From: Chitinophaga sp.
Lineage (GTDB): Bacteria > Bacteroidota > Bacteroidia > Chitinophagales > Chitinophagaceae
NCBI RefSeq assembly: GCF_017745275.1
Contig: NZ_JAGHZS010000002.1
Coordinates: 607,859-671,858 of the forward strand
Direction: 5' to 3'
Length of the DNA stretch: 64,000 bases
Positions 35,021 to 43,403 of the stretch are shown here, piece by piece; within the stretch, counting starts at the first letter, position 1; each line of letters opens with the position of its first letter. The position numbers and the translations under genes are program-made. Under the pieces are notes generated by a model, which saw only the letters and a list, made by a program, of their open reading frames with translations, did no database searches and had not been told where the DNA came from.

Positions 35021-35238
35021 AAAAGTAAATTAGGTGCAATTCTTCTTTTTATAACCTCCTCTTTTTTACATTCGTTAAAGATAGCATGTCACATTTGTAA
35101 GTCACTGATGTCTTGATGTTTGAACCCAAAAATCAAAAGGACATTCATTTCGTCCGCATTTACGCAATGGAGAACCCACAGCAGCTTACAAGGCTGGACA
35201 CACCACTAGTATGACCAGGTATGCCGTACATACACTTA

Positions 35239-36147
35239 TTATGGCCTGTTTCGCAATTCCTTTACCATAAATCCTATAAATTCTTTTTGCAAACGGCTTT
35301 GATCAGGAAGCGTCACCAGGCACCAGGATCTTTTCGAGAAATCATCCTTTAATGGCAGCATTTTCAAATCACCGTTTAACAGCGGTGCAGTGAGCCATTT
35401 GGCCAACACCGTAATGCCGAGGTTTAATCTCACCATTTCCAGGATTACTTCCGTTAAAGGCATTTTTATCACCTTCTCCGGTTCCGCTTTATGGGGTTTC
35501 AGCATATTTTCAATAAGATCGTTATCCTTGTCGTCTACGTCATAGCTGATTAATGTTTGTTCCCGGAAATCCTGCGGCCGTATTACCCGCTGCTTTGACA
35601 ATGGATTTTGTTTACTCATAATAACTACCAGTTCATCCTGGAAAACGGGCGTATACTTAACGGCAGTATGATGGTGTAATGGTTGCTTTGCAGGCCGGTT
35701 TACCAGTGCTACATCCAGTGTCCCGTTTCGCAAACCGGACAACGGCTCGCGGGTGGCGCCATCCCTGATTTTTACATTGACAAGCGGAAAGCGTTGTTGA
35801 TATTTTTGAATGAGCCGGGGTAACCAGTTATAGGTAGTATAGCATTCCGTGCTAATGTGGATAGTGCCACTATCGCCATTTTTTAACGACTGGATGTCCT
35901 GTTCCAGTTTTTGCAGTTCCGCCAGCACTACGCCGGCACTGTCAAGCATCTTCCTGCCGATAGGGGTGAGGTGTAATTTTTTGTTTCTCCTGTCGAAAAC
36001 TTTCGCGCCGATTTTCTTTTCCAGTTCCTGTATATGGTGACTCAGGGCCGATTGGGAGATGAAAAGTTTCTCTGCTGCACGGGTCATAGAGCCTTCCTTT
36101 TCAATGGCGTTGACGACTGTCAGGTGATGCAGGTTGATATTTAACAT
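35239..36147 (-). CDS. LysR family transcriptional regulator
   Basis: A 302-residue LysR-type regulator. The N-terminal winged HTH is clear (LHHLTVVNAIEKEGSMTRAAEKLFISQSALSHHIQELEKKIG), followed by the linker helix and a periplasmic-binding-like effector domain (about 90-295, including STECYTTYNWLPRLI and LRNGTLDVALVN). It is divergent from the exported creatininase-family gene, 115 bases away, the usual layout for a LysR regulator and its target. The AT-rich intergenic region should hold both promoters and T-N11-A sites, but I could not single one out. Effector unknown. Confidence 0.92.
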   Translation of the reverse strand: MLNINLHHLTVVNAIEKEGSMTRAAEKLFISQSALSHHIQELEKKIGAKVFDRRNKKLHLTPIGRKMLDSAGVVLAELQKLEQDIQSLKNGDSGTIHISTECYTTYNWLPRLIQKYQQRFPLVNVKIRDGATREPLSGLRNGTLDVALVNRPAKQPLHHHTAVKYTPVFQDELVVIMSKQNPLSKQRVIRPQDFREQTLISYDVDDKDNDLIENMLKPHKAEPEKVIKMPLTEVILEMVRLNLGITVLAKWLTAPLLNGDLKMLPLKDDFSKRSWCLVTLPDQSRLQKEFIGFMVKELRNRP

Positions 36148-36262
36148 GAGTTAAATAGATTGATATAGAAAAATTTATTCATTATTTTCATAGATAAAGG
36201 TATGATAATTTTAGGGCCGGAAATGATCACCATTATCAAAATTAATCATCAATTAAACGGAT

Positions 36263-37129
36263 ATGAAAGGATACATCATCGCCCTTACCGCATTACTTTT
36301 TTCCAGCTACACCTTTGCGCAGGATATACCTGCCCGCTGGGATGAACTGGTGGCCAGCGATTTTTCTGCTGCGCTCCAAAAGTCGTCTAAGACCTGTATT
36401 TTACCAATTGGCATCCTCGAAAAACACGGCCTGCATGCACCTATTGGCACGGACCTGGTTCATGTACGGGAATGGGCGGCGCAAGCGGTAAAGTCGGAAT
36501 ACGCGGTTGTTTTCCCGGACTACTTTTATGGGCAAATCAACGAAGCCCGGCACCAACCAGGTACTTTTTCCCTTCCCAATAAATTGATATTGGAACTACT
36601 GGAAGCTACCTGTGATGAAATTGCCCGCAACGGTTTTGATAAGATCATCATTCTTAACGGCCATGGTGGCAACCCGGAGTTTATAGAATTTTTTATGCAG
36701 GGCTTATTGAATAAGCGGCATAACTATGCTGTTTATTTCTATCGGCCTGATGTGGATACGGAATATGTCAAAGCATATCAAAAAAGACATCTTACTGACA
36801 TGCGAGGTGATTTGCATGGTGGAGAAAGTGAGACGTCTATTTTACTGCATTATCGCCCTGATTTAATGCGCCTGCAACGCGCCACTGGTGAAAATGGGAT
36901 GAATCAGCAACGGTCATCTTTACCCGGCTTGTACACCCCTATCTGGTGGTATTCCTCTTATCCCAATCACTACGCCGGCGAGGCCTCCAAATCTACGGAG
37001 GCGCTGGGAAAGTTTATCGCGGATCATGAAGTAGCGCAATTTGTGAAAGCGCTAAAAGAAGTGAAAGCAGATACAAAAACACTCGAATTGCAGAAGGAAT
37101 TTTTCGACAGGGTGGATCAGTTGAAGTGA
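36263..37129 (+). CDS. Exported creatininase-family amidohydrolase
   Basis: A 288-residue member of the creatininase superfamily (zinc-type amidohydrolases such as creatininase and MftE-like proteins). Metal-site motifs: GILEKHGLHAPIGTD (Glu and His), NGHGGN and LHGGESET. Each differs slightly from the common GSxEQHGPHLP and HAGE forms but keeps the ligand residues. A clear signal peptide (MKGYIIALTALLFSSYTFA) indicates export, which is unusual since most relatives are cytoplasmic. The divergent LysR gene is its likely regulator. Natural substrate unknown; hydrolysis of a cyclic or linear amide is the best guess. Confidence 0.85.
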   Translation: MKGYIIALTALLFSSYTFAQDIPARWDELVASDFSAALQKSSKTCILPIGILEKHGLHAPIGTDLVHVREWAAQAVKSEYAVVFPDYFYGQINEARHQPGTFSLPNKLILELLEATCDEIARNGFDKIIILNGHGGNPEFIEFFMQGLLNKRHNYAVYFYRPDVDTEYVKAYQKRHLTDMRGDLHGGESETSILLHYRPDLMRLQRATGENGMNQQRSSLPGLYTPIWWYSSYPNHYAGEASKSTEALGKFIADHEVAQFVKALKEVKADTKTLELQKEFFDRVDQLK

Positions 37130-37226
37130 TGTCAGATGGTGCTGCCTGGGCTTATCCCTGCTTCTATTAACATTAGCGAAACCCTATTTTAATATTCGCA
37201 ATATACTCATCGGTCAACCAAAATTA

Positions 37227-37263
37227 AATGGGGCAGGTCCTTAGTCGGAAACCTTGCCCCATT
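37227..37263 (-). terminator. Terminator of the ABC transporter operon
   Basis: AATGGGGCA (37227-37235) pairs with TGCCCCATT (37255-37263). Read on the minus strand the stem is followed by TTTAATTTT, fitting a terminator downstream of the permease gene. Confidence 0.65.
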
Positions 37264-37307
37264 CTCACGCTTGCCATAATAATTTTGATTGTCATCACCC
37301 GGTTCCC

Positions 37308-38306
37308 TTAAGTCCGGATCTCTCTTCTCATAAAAAAGTAGTAGCTCCCGGCAAAACATAGCGTGGTGACTGCCAGTAAACCCGTCACTTGTGGCCATAC
37401 AATCATGAGGCTTTCTTTAAGTGGCAGGGGAGAAGGAATTGCTCCCGCCATTTGCTCCATGCTCAATGGCCCCAGGCTTCTGATTGAGGGCATCAACAAC
37501 GTGGTGGCTGCATCTGTATATAGCTGGCTGGGCGCTATTCTTAGAAACGACATAAACAGGTTGTTATATGCAATGGCCTGTTCTTCGGCTAAGGAACCCG
37601 GATCCGGCAGTAGTGCACTTGCTGCCACATTAATAATAATCTGGTAAAAGATGGTAAAGAACAACCATATACCAATAGCGGTAATAGCCGATGTGGCGGC
37701 GTGCCTGAAAACAACAGAAAGACCGATAGAGAGACTAAGCCAGCAGCCAACGTAAATAACGCTTAGCAGCGTAAATGCCAGTATGCGGAAAAATTCGGAT
37801 GCTTCCATGGGCACGCCGGTGAGAAGCAATCCCGCGCCAATCATCAGGAGTACCAGGCTGAGAAAAAGCGTTCCTACAAGAAGAAGTGCTGCATAAAATT
37901 TCGCCAGCAAAAGATTATCCCGGTAAACAGGTTGTGCGAGCAGCCGGACCAGGGTGCCATTGTTCTTTTCCGAGTTGATAGCGTCAAAACCAAGTGCTAT
38001 TCCCAATAGTGGTCCCAGAAAGCTGAGAAAAATATGAAAGGTGGGAAGCGCGCCATCTGAAGTGGTCAGTAGTTTCAGATAGAGGTATACATGATCCGGG
38101 TCATTTAAATTTCCAACCGACTTGCCAAGATTCGTGAGCGAGGCATACAGCGTACCGGCAAAGGTAAAGAGGATCACCAGCAGCATCACAATAAAGCGCC
38201 AGCTACGGATATGATCACCTACCTCTTTTTGAACGATGAGCCCAAATGCTCCCGCAGGACGTTGTGGCGCAAAAAAGTTATGAATGTATAGTAGTGGACT
38301 TCTCAT
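37308..38306 (-). CDS. ABC-2 type permease
   Basis: A 332-residue inner membrane permease of the ABC-2 / NosY type. The frame extends to 38411, but the ATG at 38306 (MRSPLLYIHNFFAPQRP) overlaps the ATPase gene by only 29 bases and matches family N-termini. Features: GLIVQKEVGDHIRSWRFIVMLL at the first helix, a large periplasmic loop, GFDAINSEKNNGTLVRLLAQPVYRDNLLLAKF (the signature of NosY-like permeases), and four further helices. With the ATPase (38278) and the NEW3-domain protein (39273) it forms a three-gene exporter. The cargo is unknown. Confidence 0.88.
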   Translation of the reverse strand: MRSPLLYIHNFFAPQRPAGAFGLIVQKEVGDHIRSWRFIVMLLVILFTFAGTLYASLTNLGKSVGNLNDPDHVYLYLKLLTTSDGALPTFHIFLSFLGPLLGIALGFDAINSEKNNGTLVRLLAQPVYRDNLLLAKFYAALLLVGTLFLSLVLLMIGAGLLLTGVPMEASEFFRILAFTLLSVIYVGCWLSLSIGLSVVFRHAATSAITAIGIWLFFTIFYQIIINVAASALLPDPGSLAEEQAIAYNNLFMSFLRIAPSQLYTDAATTLLMPSIRSLGPLSMEQMAGAIPSPLPLKESLMIVWPQVTGLLAVTTLCFAGSYYFFMRREIRT

Positions 38307-39267
38307 GGGAAATTCCCTTTTTAGTATTGTTTTCAAAAAAACGATGATAGATTTCATCGAGGCCATATTCCTTTTTGTGGACGCCTGTGACATTGTAGCC
38401 TTGCTGTACAAAGAAGCGTACTATTTCCGGCGTAATGTCTTCACTGCACGATAGCTCGATGATATTGGTATCTATTTTTACGTTGTTCAGGTGGCCTATT
38501 CTCCGTAACTGCTGTTCCAGCTCAGCGGGAGGCAACAAGGGCTCACGAACGGAAACGGCTACACTAAATGAATCGCTTCCGAATAATTGTCCCGAGAGAG
38601 ATTCAATATTACCTTCTGCCAACATCTTCCCTTCTACGAAGATGCCTACCCGGTCACAAATTTGTTGCATCTGGTGCAGGTGATGGGAAGACAGCATCAC
38701 GGTAATTGACTGTTGCCGGCTGAGTTGCCGGATCAACTGGAGAAATTCCCTGATACCACTGGGATCTATTCCCAACGTAGGCTCATCCAGGATCATTACT
38801 TCCGGTTCCCTGATTAGCAGGTCAGCCAGACCAAGACGCTGTTTCATCCCACGGGAATAAGTGCCTGTCTTTTTATGCATTTGTGCACCCAGTCCTACCA
38901 TTTCCATGGTTTGCCTGGCACGTGCGTCAATTTCCTTTTCAGGAATATTGTTCAGGCGGCCAATATATTTCAGGTTGTCCAGTGCAGTCATGTTATCATA
39001 GAATCCTGCACTGTCTGGCAAATAGCCTACGCGGCGCCTGACGCCAATCGGGTTGCGCGTGGCATTGATACCGCAAACAACGGCCTTACCGGCAGATGGC
39101 TCAGACAAGCCAAGCATCATCAGGATGGTAGTAGTTTTGCCGGCTCCGTTGGGTCCCAGCAGCCCAAAAATTTCTCCCCTGGATACCTTTAAAGAAAGAT
39201 TATCTACTGCTTTTACAGTTCCATAATATTTTGTCAGGCCATCCAGTTCTACAATAAGATCTTCCAT
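38278..39267 (-). CDS. ABC transporter ATP-binding protein
   Basis: A 329-residue ATPase of the CcmA/NosF type. Walker A GPNGAGKTT at about residues 38-46, signature YSRGMKQRLGLADLL, Walker B VMILDEPTLGID and the His switch SSHHLHQM are all present. After about residue 215 there is the C-terminal regulatory extension common in ABC-2 exporters. It overlaps the permease start by 29 bases and begins 5 bases after the NEW3-domain gene, so the three are one operon. It energises export or a membrane-remodelling step. Confidence 0.93.
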   Translation of the reverse strand: MEDLIVELDGLTKYYGTVKAVDNLSLKVSRGEIFGLLGPNGAGKTTTILMMLGLSEPSAGKAVVCGINATRNPIGVRRRVGYLPDSAGFYDNMTALDNLKYIGRLNNIPEKEIDARARQTMEMVGLGAQMHKKTGTYSRGMKQRLGLADLLIREPEVMILDEPTLGIDPSGIREFLQLIRQLSRQQSITVMLSSHHLHQMQQICDRVGIFVEGKMLAEGNIESLSGQLFGSDSFSVAVSVREPLLPPAELEQQLRRIGHLNNVKIDTNIIELSCSEDITPEIVRFFVQQGYNVTGVHKKEYGLDEIYHRFFENNTKKGISHEKSTTIHS

Positions 39268-39272
39268 AGCCT

Positions 39273-40115
39273 TTATCTTCTTCCATATTTACGAATCAGG
39301 AAATATACAATGCCCAACGAAAGCAAAATGACCAGGAAGCCTATCCATCCGGCCAGCATCGAGGTTTTTACTGTCATGCGAAAAGTGGCATTGCTGTTCG
39401 CATTATTATTCCTGACGGTGAAATTAGTGATGTAATCACCTGCAATTGTTTTGTTGGGAACATTCAGGGTAGCGGTAATATTTTGTTCCTTACCCGGTTC
39501 CAGCCGGTCTATTTTGGCAGGTGCAAAAGATGCATTCCACATGGCCGGCGCCTGTGCAGAAAGCTCCAGTCCTTCTAACGGTAACGACCCTGTGTTTTTT
39601 ACGGTCAGTGTGATCTCTTTACTGCGGCCTTCGGTCACATCATCACTTAACCGGCCTGTTGGCGTGGTTAATTCGATACCATAGTTGCCGGTTACTACGG
39701 CTTCCAGGTTGAGGAGGAGGGTGTCTTTTTCTGTCACGGCCATCACGGGAATAACGTATTTACCAGGTTTTGCTACAGGCGTGGCCGCAATTTCTATAGC
39801 AATATCCTGGGTTCTGCCGGAGTCCATTCTCAGGCCGGCAATCTGGCTGCCTTCGGTGCGGAAAACGGCATTCCAACCTTCCGGCAAAGTGGCCATTAAC
39901 CCGTATGCCTGGGAATAGCCGCTCCCGTTATGCAAACTTGCGTTATACCGGAATGGCTCTTTGTTGGTAGCGGCGATGTTGATCAGCCTGGCAGTAAACG
40001 TGGACTTATCTTTACCGGTTGGTTTCTGCACCGGTGATGCAACTGCAAATACAGCATGAAAAAAACAAAGAAGGGAAACAGGCAAAATGCTCCGATAAAT
40101 AAAAGATAGTGACAT
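39273..40115 (-). CDS. NEW3-domain exported membrane-anchored protein
   Basis: A 280-residue protein with an N-terminal signal (about residues 10-28, AVASP), two Ig-like NEW3 domains (about 40-140 and 145-245: LTVKNTGSLPLEGLELSAQAPAMWNASFAPAKIDRLEPGKE) and one C-terminal membrane helix (SMLAGWIGFLVILLSLGIVYFLIRKYGRR). This COG1470-type protein is regularly the partner of the NosF/NosY-like ABC pair found downstream. It would stand in the periplasm as an accessory of the exporter. Confidence 0.85.
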   Translation of the reverse strand: MSLSFIYRSILPVSLLCFFHAVFAVASPVQKPTGKDKSTFTARLINIAATNKEPFRYNASLHNGSGYSQAYGLMATLPEGWNAVFRTEGSQIAGLRMDSGRTQDIAIEIAATPVAKPGKYVIPVMAVTEKDTLLLNLEAVVTGNYGIELTTPTGRLSDDVTEGRSKEITLTVKNTGSLPLEGLELSAQAPAMWNASFAPAKIDRLEPGKEQNITATLNVPNKTIAGDYITNFTVRNNNANSNATFRMTVKTSMLAGWIGFLVILLSLGIVYFLIRKYGRR

Positions 40116-40208
40116 ACTTAAAAATTGATAGCTAAGATTTATGTGGAATAATGGAAATAAACAGGCGATTGGAACCCCTTATTAACAGGAGTACGCAATA
40201 GTATAACC

Positions 40209-40261
40209 GTCAGCTATAACATAGCTGACAACGTACGTTTAAGATAGCTGGTTCACCAGCT
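40209..40261. terminator. Cluster of three inverted repeats
   Basis: GTCAGCTAT-aac-ATAGCTGAC (40209-40229, perfect 9-pair stem), then the palindrome AACGTACGTT (40230-40239), then AGCTGG-ttca-CCAGCT (40246-40261). The last abuts the stop codon of the small minus-strand frame. It may terminate that frame or act as protein-binding sites upstream of the NEW3 operon. Confidence 0.5.
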
Positions 40262-40434
40262 TAAGACGAAGTATTATTAATAATAAGTGTTGGTGTTCTG
40301 AGACGCATCAGGCCCAGGATACGGCTCTTTATGGCGTCAGGAATAACGGTCTGTTGAATAGTGGTTGCTGGTTGGCGGTAGGTGTTGCAGGTACCTTGAG
40401 TTGTTTCGCTTTTACTGTTTAAAATGTGCATCAT
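40261..40434 (-). CDS. Possible small peptide gene
   Basis: A 57-residue frame starting MMHILNSKSETTQGTC (ATG at 40434). An upstream ATG at 40470 would add 12 residues. It is polar, with a Thr-rich C-terminus and a single Cys, no membrane helix and no known family. Support is limited to its separate position upstream of the NEW3 operon and a hairpin directly after its stop codon. It may be a chance frame. Confidence 0.25.
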   Translation of the reverse strand: MMHILNSKSETTQGTCNTYRQPATTIQQTVIPDAIKSRILGLMRLRTPTLIINNTSS

Positions 40435-40694
40435 GCTAAATGAAATTGAATTGATTAAAAACAAGATCAAGTAGAAATAATATTCTCCATGTAAAATTTG
40501 CTACAGGAGATGTTAGTTAAATGATTTTCTCGGATAAGAGATGCGGATGAAAATTAAATATTAAAATGTTATAAGAATGTTAAAAGGGGGCGCATGGCGG
40601 GTTGGCAGCATACCGGATGAACGATCACTCCAACCGGGCTACTCTTGATGCCACTCATTGCCCCGTATAAAATTATTTGGCAGAATAATCAATT

Positions 40695-40702
40695 TATATT
40701 TG
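40695..40702 (+). promoter_or_regulatory. Candidate -7 box upstream of kynU
   Basis: TATATTTG is a perfect TAnnTTTG box, with TTTG at 40676-40679 (15 bases upstream, slightly short). It would give a leader of about 180 bases before the kynU start. Confidence 0.35.
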
Positions 40703-40885
40703 CTTTGCTGTACTTTCTGGTCAATGCTGGATATCTACAAAAATATCATCAATCGTCCTTCTTAGCAGGAACTCCTTCTGCAGACAGCCTATGCTGTCGC
40801 CTTTCTACTTATTTGTATATCGTTTTTTGCGTAGCCGGGCATAATGCCATGTACGCTGTTTCCAACCATCAATATATTTATCAAA

Positions 40886-42184
40886 ATGATTTTTGAAAAC
40901 AATCAGGCTTTTGCGCAAAGCCTCGATCGGCAGGATCCATTACATCCTCTGAGAGATGAGTTCCTGTTTCCACGGCAGCATAATGCTCCCATCATTTACT
41001 TATGTGGCAATTCGCTGGGATTGCAGCCTAAATCATCCCGCTCGTATGTGGACCAACAACTGAACAACTGGGAAAACCTGGGTGTGGAAGGGTGGTTTGA
41101 AGGAGAAACGCCGTGGATGTATTATCACAAAGCGCTGAAGGGACTCATGGCTAACATCGTTGGCGCGGGCGCTCACGAAGTATGCCCGATGAATACCCTC
41201 ACGGTGAATTTACACCTGTTGATGGTCAGCTTCTATCGCCCTGCAGCGGCAAGGTTTAAGATTATTATGGAAGCCGGCGCTTTTCCGTCCGACCAATACG
41301 CGGTGGAAAGCCAGGTACGGTTTCATGGCTATGACCCGAAAGACGCTATTATAGAAGTTGCGCCCAGGGAAGGAGAGCATACGCTGAGAACAGAAGATAT
41401 TTTATCAGTTATTGCAGCACACAAAGAGGAGATAGCCCTGGTACTTTTTGGAGGCATCAACTATTTTACCGGCCAATGGTTCGATATGCCTGCCATTACA
41501 AAAGCGGGGCATACTGCCGGCGCTATTGTTGGATTTGATCTGGCGCATGCTGCAGGAAATGTGCCCTTACAACTGCATGATTGGAATATTGATTTCGCCT
41601 GCTGGTGCTCTTATAAGTACCAGAATGCCGGTCCCGGTGGTATCAGCGGAATTTTTGTACACGAAAAACATTTTTCCGATACGCAGCTCCATCGCTTCGC
41701 CGGCTGGTGGGGATACCAGGAGGAACAGCGCTTTAAAATGCAAAAAGGATTTCATCCCGAAGCCGGTGCCGATGGCTGGCAGGTGAGCTGCACACAGGTG
41801 ATCCCCATGTCGCTGTATTATGCGTCACTCCGGATTTTTGAGAAGGCGGGTTTCATGGAACCCCTCAGGGAAAAGAGCCTGCAGTTGACTGCCTATTTGT
41901 GCTACCTGGTGCAGGAAGTGAATAAAAGCCTCGGGTTTGAACAGTATAAGATCATTACGCCATCCACCGCTGGGGACAGGGGCGCCCAGGTATCCATTGT
42001 GGCGCAATACAACGCCAAAGAAATATTTGAGGCAATGGTAGCCAATAATGTTCTTGGCGACTGGCGCGAGCCTAACGTTATCAGGTTAAGTCCTGTACCA
42101 CTCTATAATAGTTTTGAAGATGTTTTCCTGGCTGCGGAACGAATGCTGACAATCAGTAAAACACTCGTTGCACACAAAAAATAA
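40886..42184 (+). CDS. kynU: Kynureninase
   Basis: A 432-residue PLP enzyme that cleaves kynurenine to anthranilate and alanine (or 3-hydroxykynurenine to 3-hydroxyanthranilate). The frame is open from 40844, but the ATG at 40886 fits the family N-terminus (FENNQAFAQSLDRQDPL). Conserved features: IYLCGNSLGLQP, GVEGWFEGETPW, MNTLTVNLHLLMVSFY, the Asp/His pair FDLAHAAGNVPL, and the PLP lysine K244 in CSYKYQNAGPGG. The tryptophan 2,3-dioxygenase gene follows after 7 bases, so the two form a tryptophan catabolic operon. A kynurenine formamidase gene is not seen nearby. Confidence 0.95.
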   Translation: MIFENNQAFAQSLDRQDPLHPLRDEFLFPRQHNAPIIYLCGNSLGLQPKSSRSYVDQQLNNWENLGVEGWFEGETPWMYYHKALKGLMANIVGAGAHEVCPMNTLTVNLHLLMVSFYRPAAARFKIIMEAGAFPSDQYAVESQVRFHGYDPKDAIIEVAPREGEHTLRTEDILSVIAAHKEEIALVLFGGINYFTGQWFDMPAITKAGHTAGAIVGFDLAHAAGNVPLQLHDWNIDFACWCSYKYQNAGPGGISGIFVHEKHFSDTQLHRFAGWWGYQEEQRFKMQKGFHPEAGADGWQVSCTQVIPMSLYYASLRIFEKAGFMEPLREKSLQLTAYLCYLVQEVNKSLGFEQYKIITPSTAGDRGAQVSIVAQYNAKEIFEAMVANNVLGDWREPNVIRLSPVPLYNSFEDVFLAAERMLTISKTLVAHKK

Positions 42185-42191
42185 TTGACTG

Positions 42192-43151
42192 ATGGAAATA
42201 ACACCTGAAATAAAAGACAGGCTATCCCGGCTGCACGATAAGTATGCTGTGATGGGCCAGGATATTACTGCATACCTGGATGGCCTGTTGTATGCAGATT
42301 ATCTGACTTATTGGGACTATATTCACCTGGATACATTGCTAAGCCTGCAACACCCGAAAACACCTTTCCCGGATGAGGAAGTGTTTATCATGTATCACCA
42401 GATCACCGAGCTGTATTTTAAACTGGCGTTGCACGAATGCCGGCAAATCACGGCTAACGTATCACTGACACGTGATTTTTTTGCCGCCAGGCTGAAAAGG
42501 ATCAACGCCTACTTTACGGCCCTGGTATCTTCTTTCGATATTATGGTGGATGGAATGGACAAAGAGCAATTCCTGAAATTCAGAATGTCGCTGCTGCCGG
42601 CAAGTGGCTTCCAATCCGGGCAATATCGCATGATTGAAATCTATTCCACAGATCTCATTCAACTCGTTACCCTCGATAAGCGGGAAGAATTGAAGCATGC
42701 ATCCACCGCGGAACAATTTGAATATATCTACTGGAAATACGGGGCTTCGGAACTATCAACCGGGAAACAAACATTGACGCTGCAACAATTTATCGCGAAA
42801 TATGCGGGGCAACTGTTGCAACTGGCACAAAATAATATTAGCAGCAATTTCTCTGCCCTCTACAAAACGTTGCAGCAAAGAGGAGAAGATATGACTGCAG
42901 TGGAAGAAGAACTCAGGAAATTAGACCTGTTTGTAAACGTAGAATGGCCACTCTCGCATTATAAATCTGCCGTTCGTTACCTGGAGCGTGACCCGGTAGA
43001 CATCGCGGCTACAGGTGGTACCAACTGGCAGAAATACCTGCCGCCGAGATTCCAGAAAAGAATTTTTTATCCCTACCTGTGGACGAGTGAACAGGTGGAG
43101 CAATGGGGTAAAAGCTGGGTGATGAATGTACTGAAATCATATAAAATATAG
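42192..43151 (+). CDS. kynA: Tryptophan 2,3-dioxygenase
   Basis: A 319-residue heme dioxygenase that opens the tryptophan indole ring to N-formylkynurenine. Diagnostic stretches: FIMYHQITELYFKLALHE (residues 65-82), FLKFRMSLLPASGFQSGQYRMIE (127-149), the proximal heme His256 in EWPLSHYKSA, and AATGGTNWQKYLPP (272-285). It is somewhat longer than the roughly 280-residue Xanthomonas enzyme and matches other Bacteroidota homologues in layout. It is coupled with kynU. A long perfect palindrome 18 bases after the stop probably ends the transcript. Confidence 0.95.
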   Translation: MEITPEIKDRLSRLHDKYAVMGQDITAYLDGLLYADYLTYWDYIHLDTLLSLQHPKTPFPDEEVFIMYHQITELYFKLALHECRQITANVSLTRDFFAARLKRINAYFTALVSSFDIMVDGMDKEQFLKFRMSLLPASGFQSGQYRMIEIYSTDLIQLVTLDKREELKHASTAEQFEYIYWKYGASELSTGKQTLTLQQFIAKYAGQLLQLAQNNISSNFSALYKTLQQRGEDMTAVEEELRKLDLFVNVEWPLSHYKSAVRYLERDPVDIAATGGTNWQKYLPPRFQKRIFYPYLWTSEQVEQWGKSWVMNVLKSYKI

Positions 43152-43168
43152 CAATAACCTGCTTGTCG

Positions 43169-43202
43169 CAACAACGCCGCTTGCATGCAAGCGGCGTTGT
43201 TG
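43169..43202 (+). terminator. 34-base perfect palindrome after kynA
   Basis: CAACAACGCCGCTTGCA is followed immediately by its exact reverse complement. Followed by TGTTATT, it should fold as a 15-pair hairpin with a small loop and end the kyn transcript, although the T-run is poor. Confidence 0.7.
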
Positions 43203-43227
43203 TGTTATTAAAACCCGGTGGCCACCC

Positions 43228-43258
43228 TTGCATGTGGTGCAAATTATTTTTATATTCG
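43228..43258 (+). promoter_or_regulatory. Candidate promoter of the GH95-like gene
   Basis: TTG (43228-43230), 20-base spacer, TATATTCG (43251-43258), one mismatch to TAnnTTTG. The leader to the chosen ATG at 43404 would be about 140 bases. Confidence 0.4.
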
Positions 43259-43403
43259 CGTTATTCATTTACAAACCACGTTATGTTTTACTACCCGCCA
43301 TTAGGCCCGTAATCTGACGTGCATCCATGTAAACTTTTACAGTGAACAATAATACCAGTGCGCATTACCAGCGGCTCATTTATTGTTAATTAAAACCGAA
43401 ACG

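Larger units (their letters stand above)
40116..40885. other. 770-base intergenic region
   Basis: It holds three consecutive inverted repeats (40209-40261), a possible 57-residue minus-strand gene (40261-40434) and a promoter-like box for the kynureninase gene (40695-40702). The remainder (about 40470-40690) is mostly AT-rich with no recognisable element. Confidence 0.5.

Noticed and set aside
40645..40896. 83-codon frame before kynU
   Set aside because: Overlaps the kynU start and contains the promoter-like box; composition is that of AT-rich spacer.
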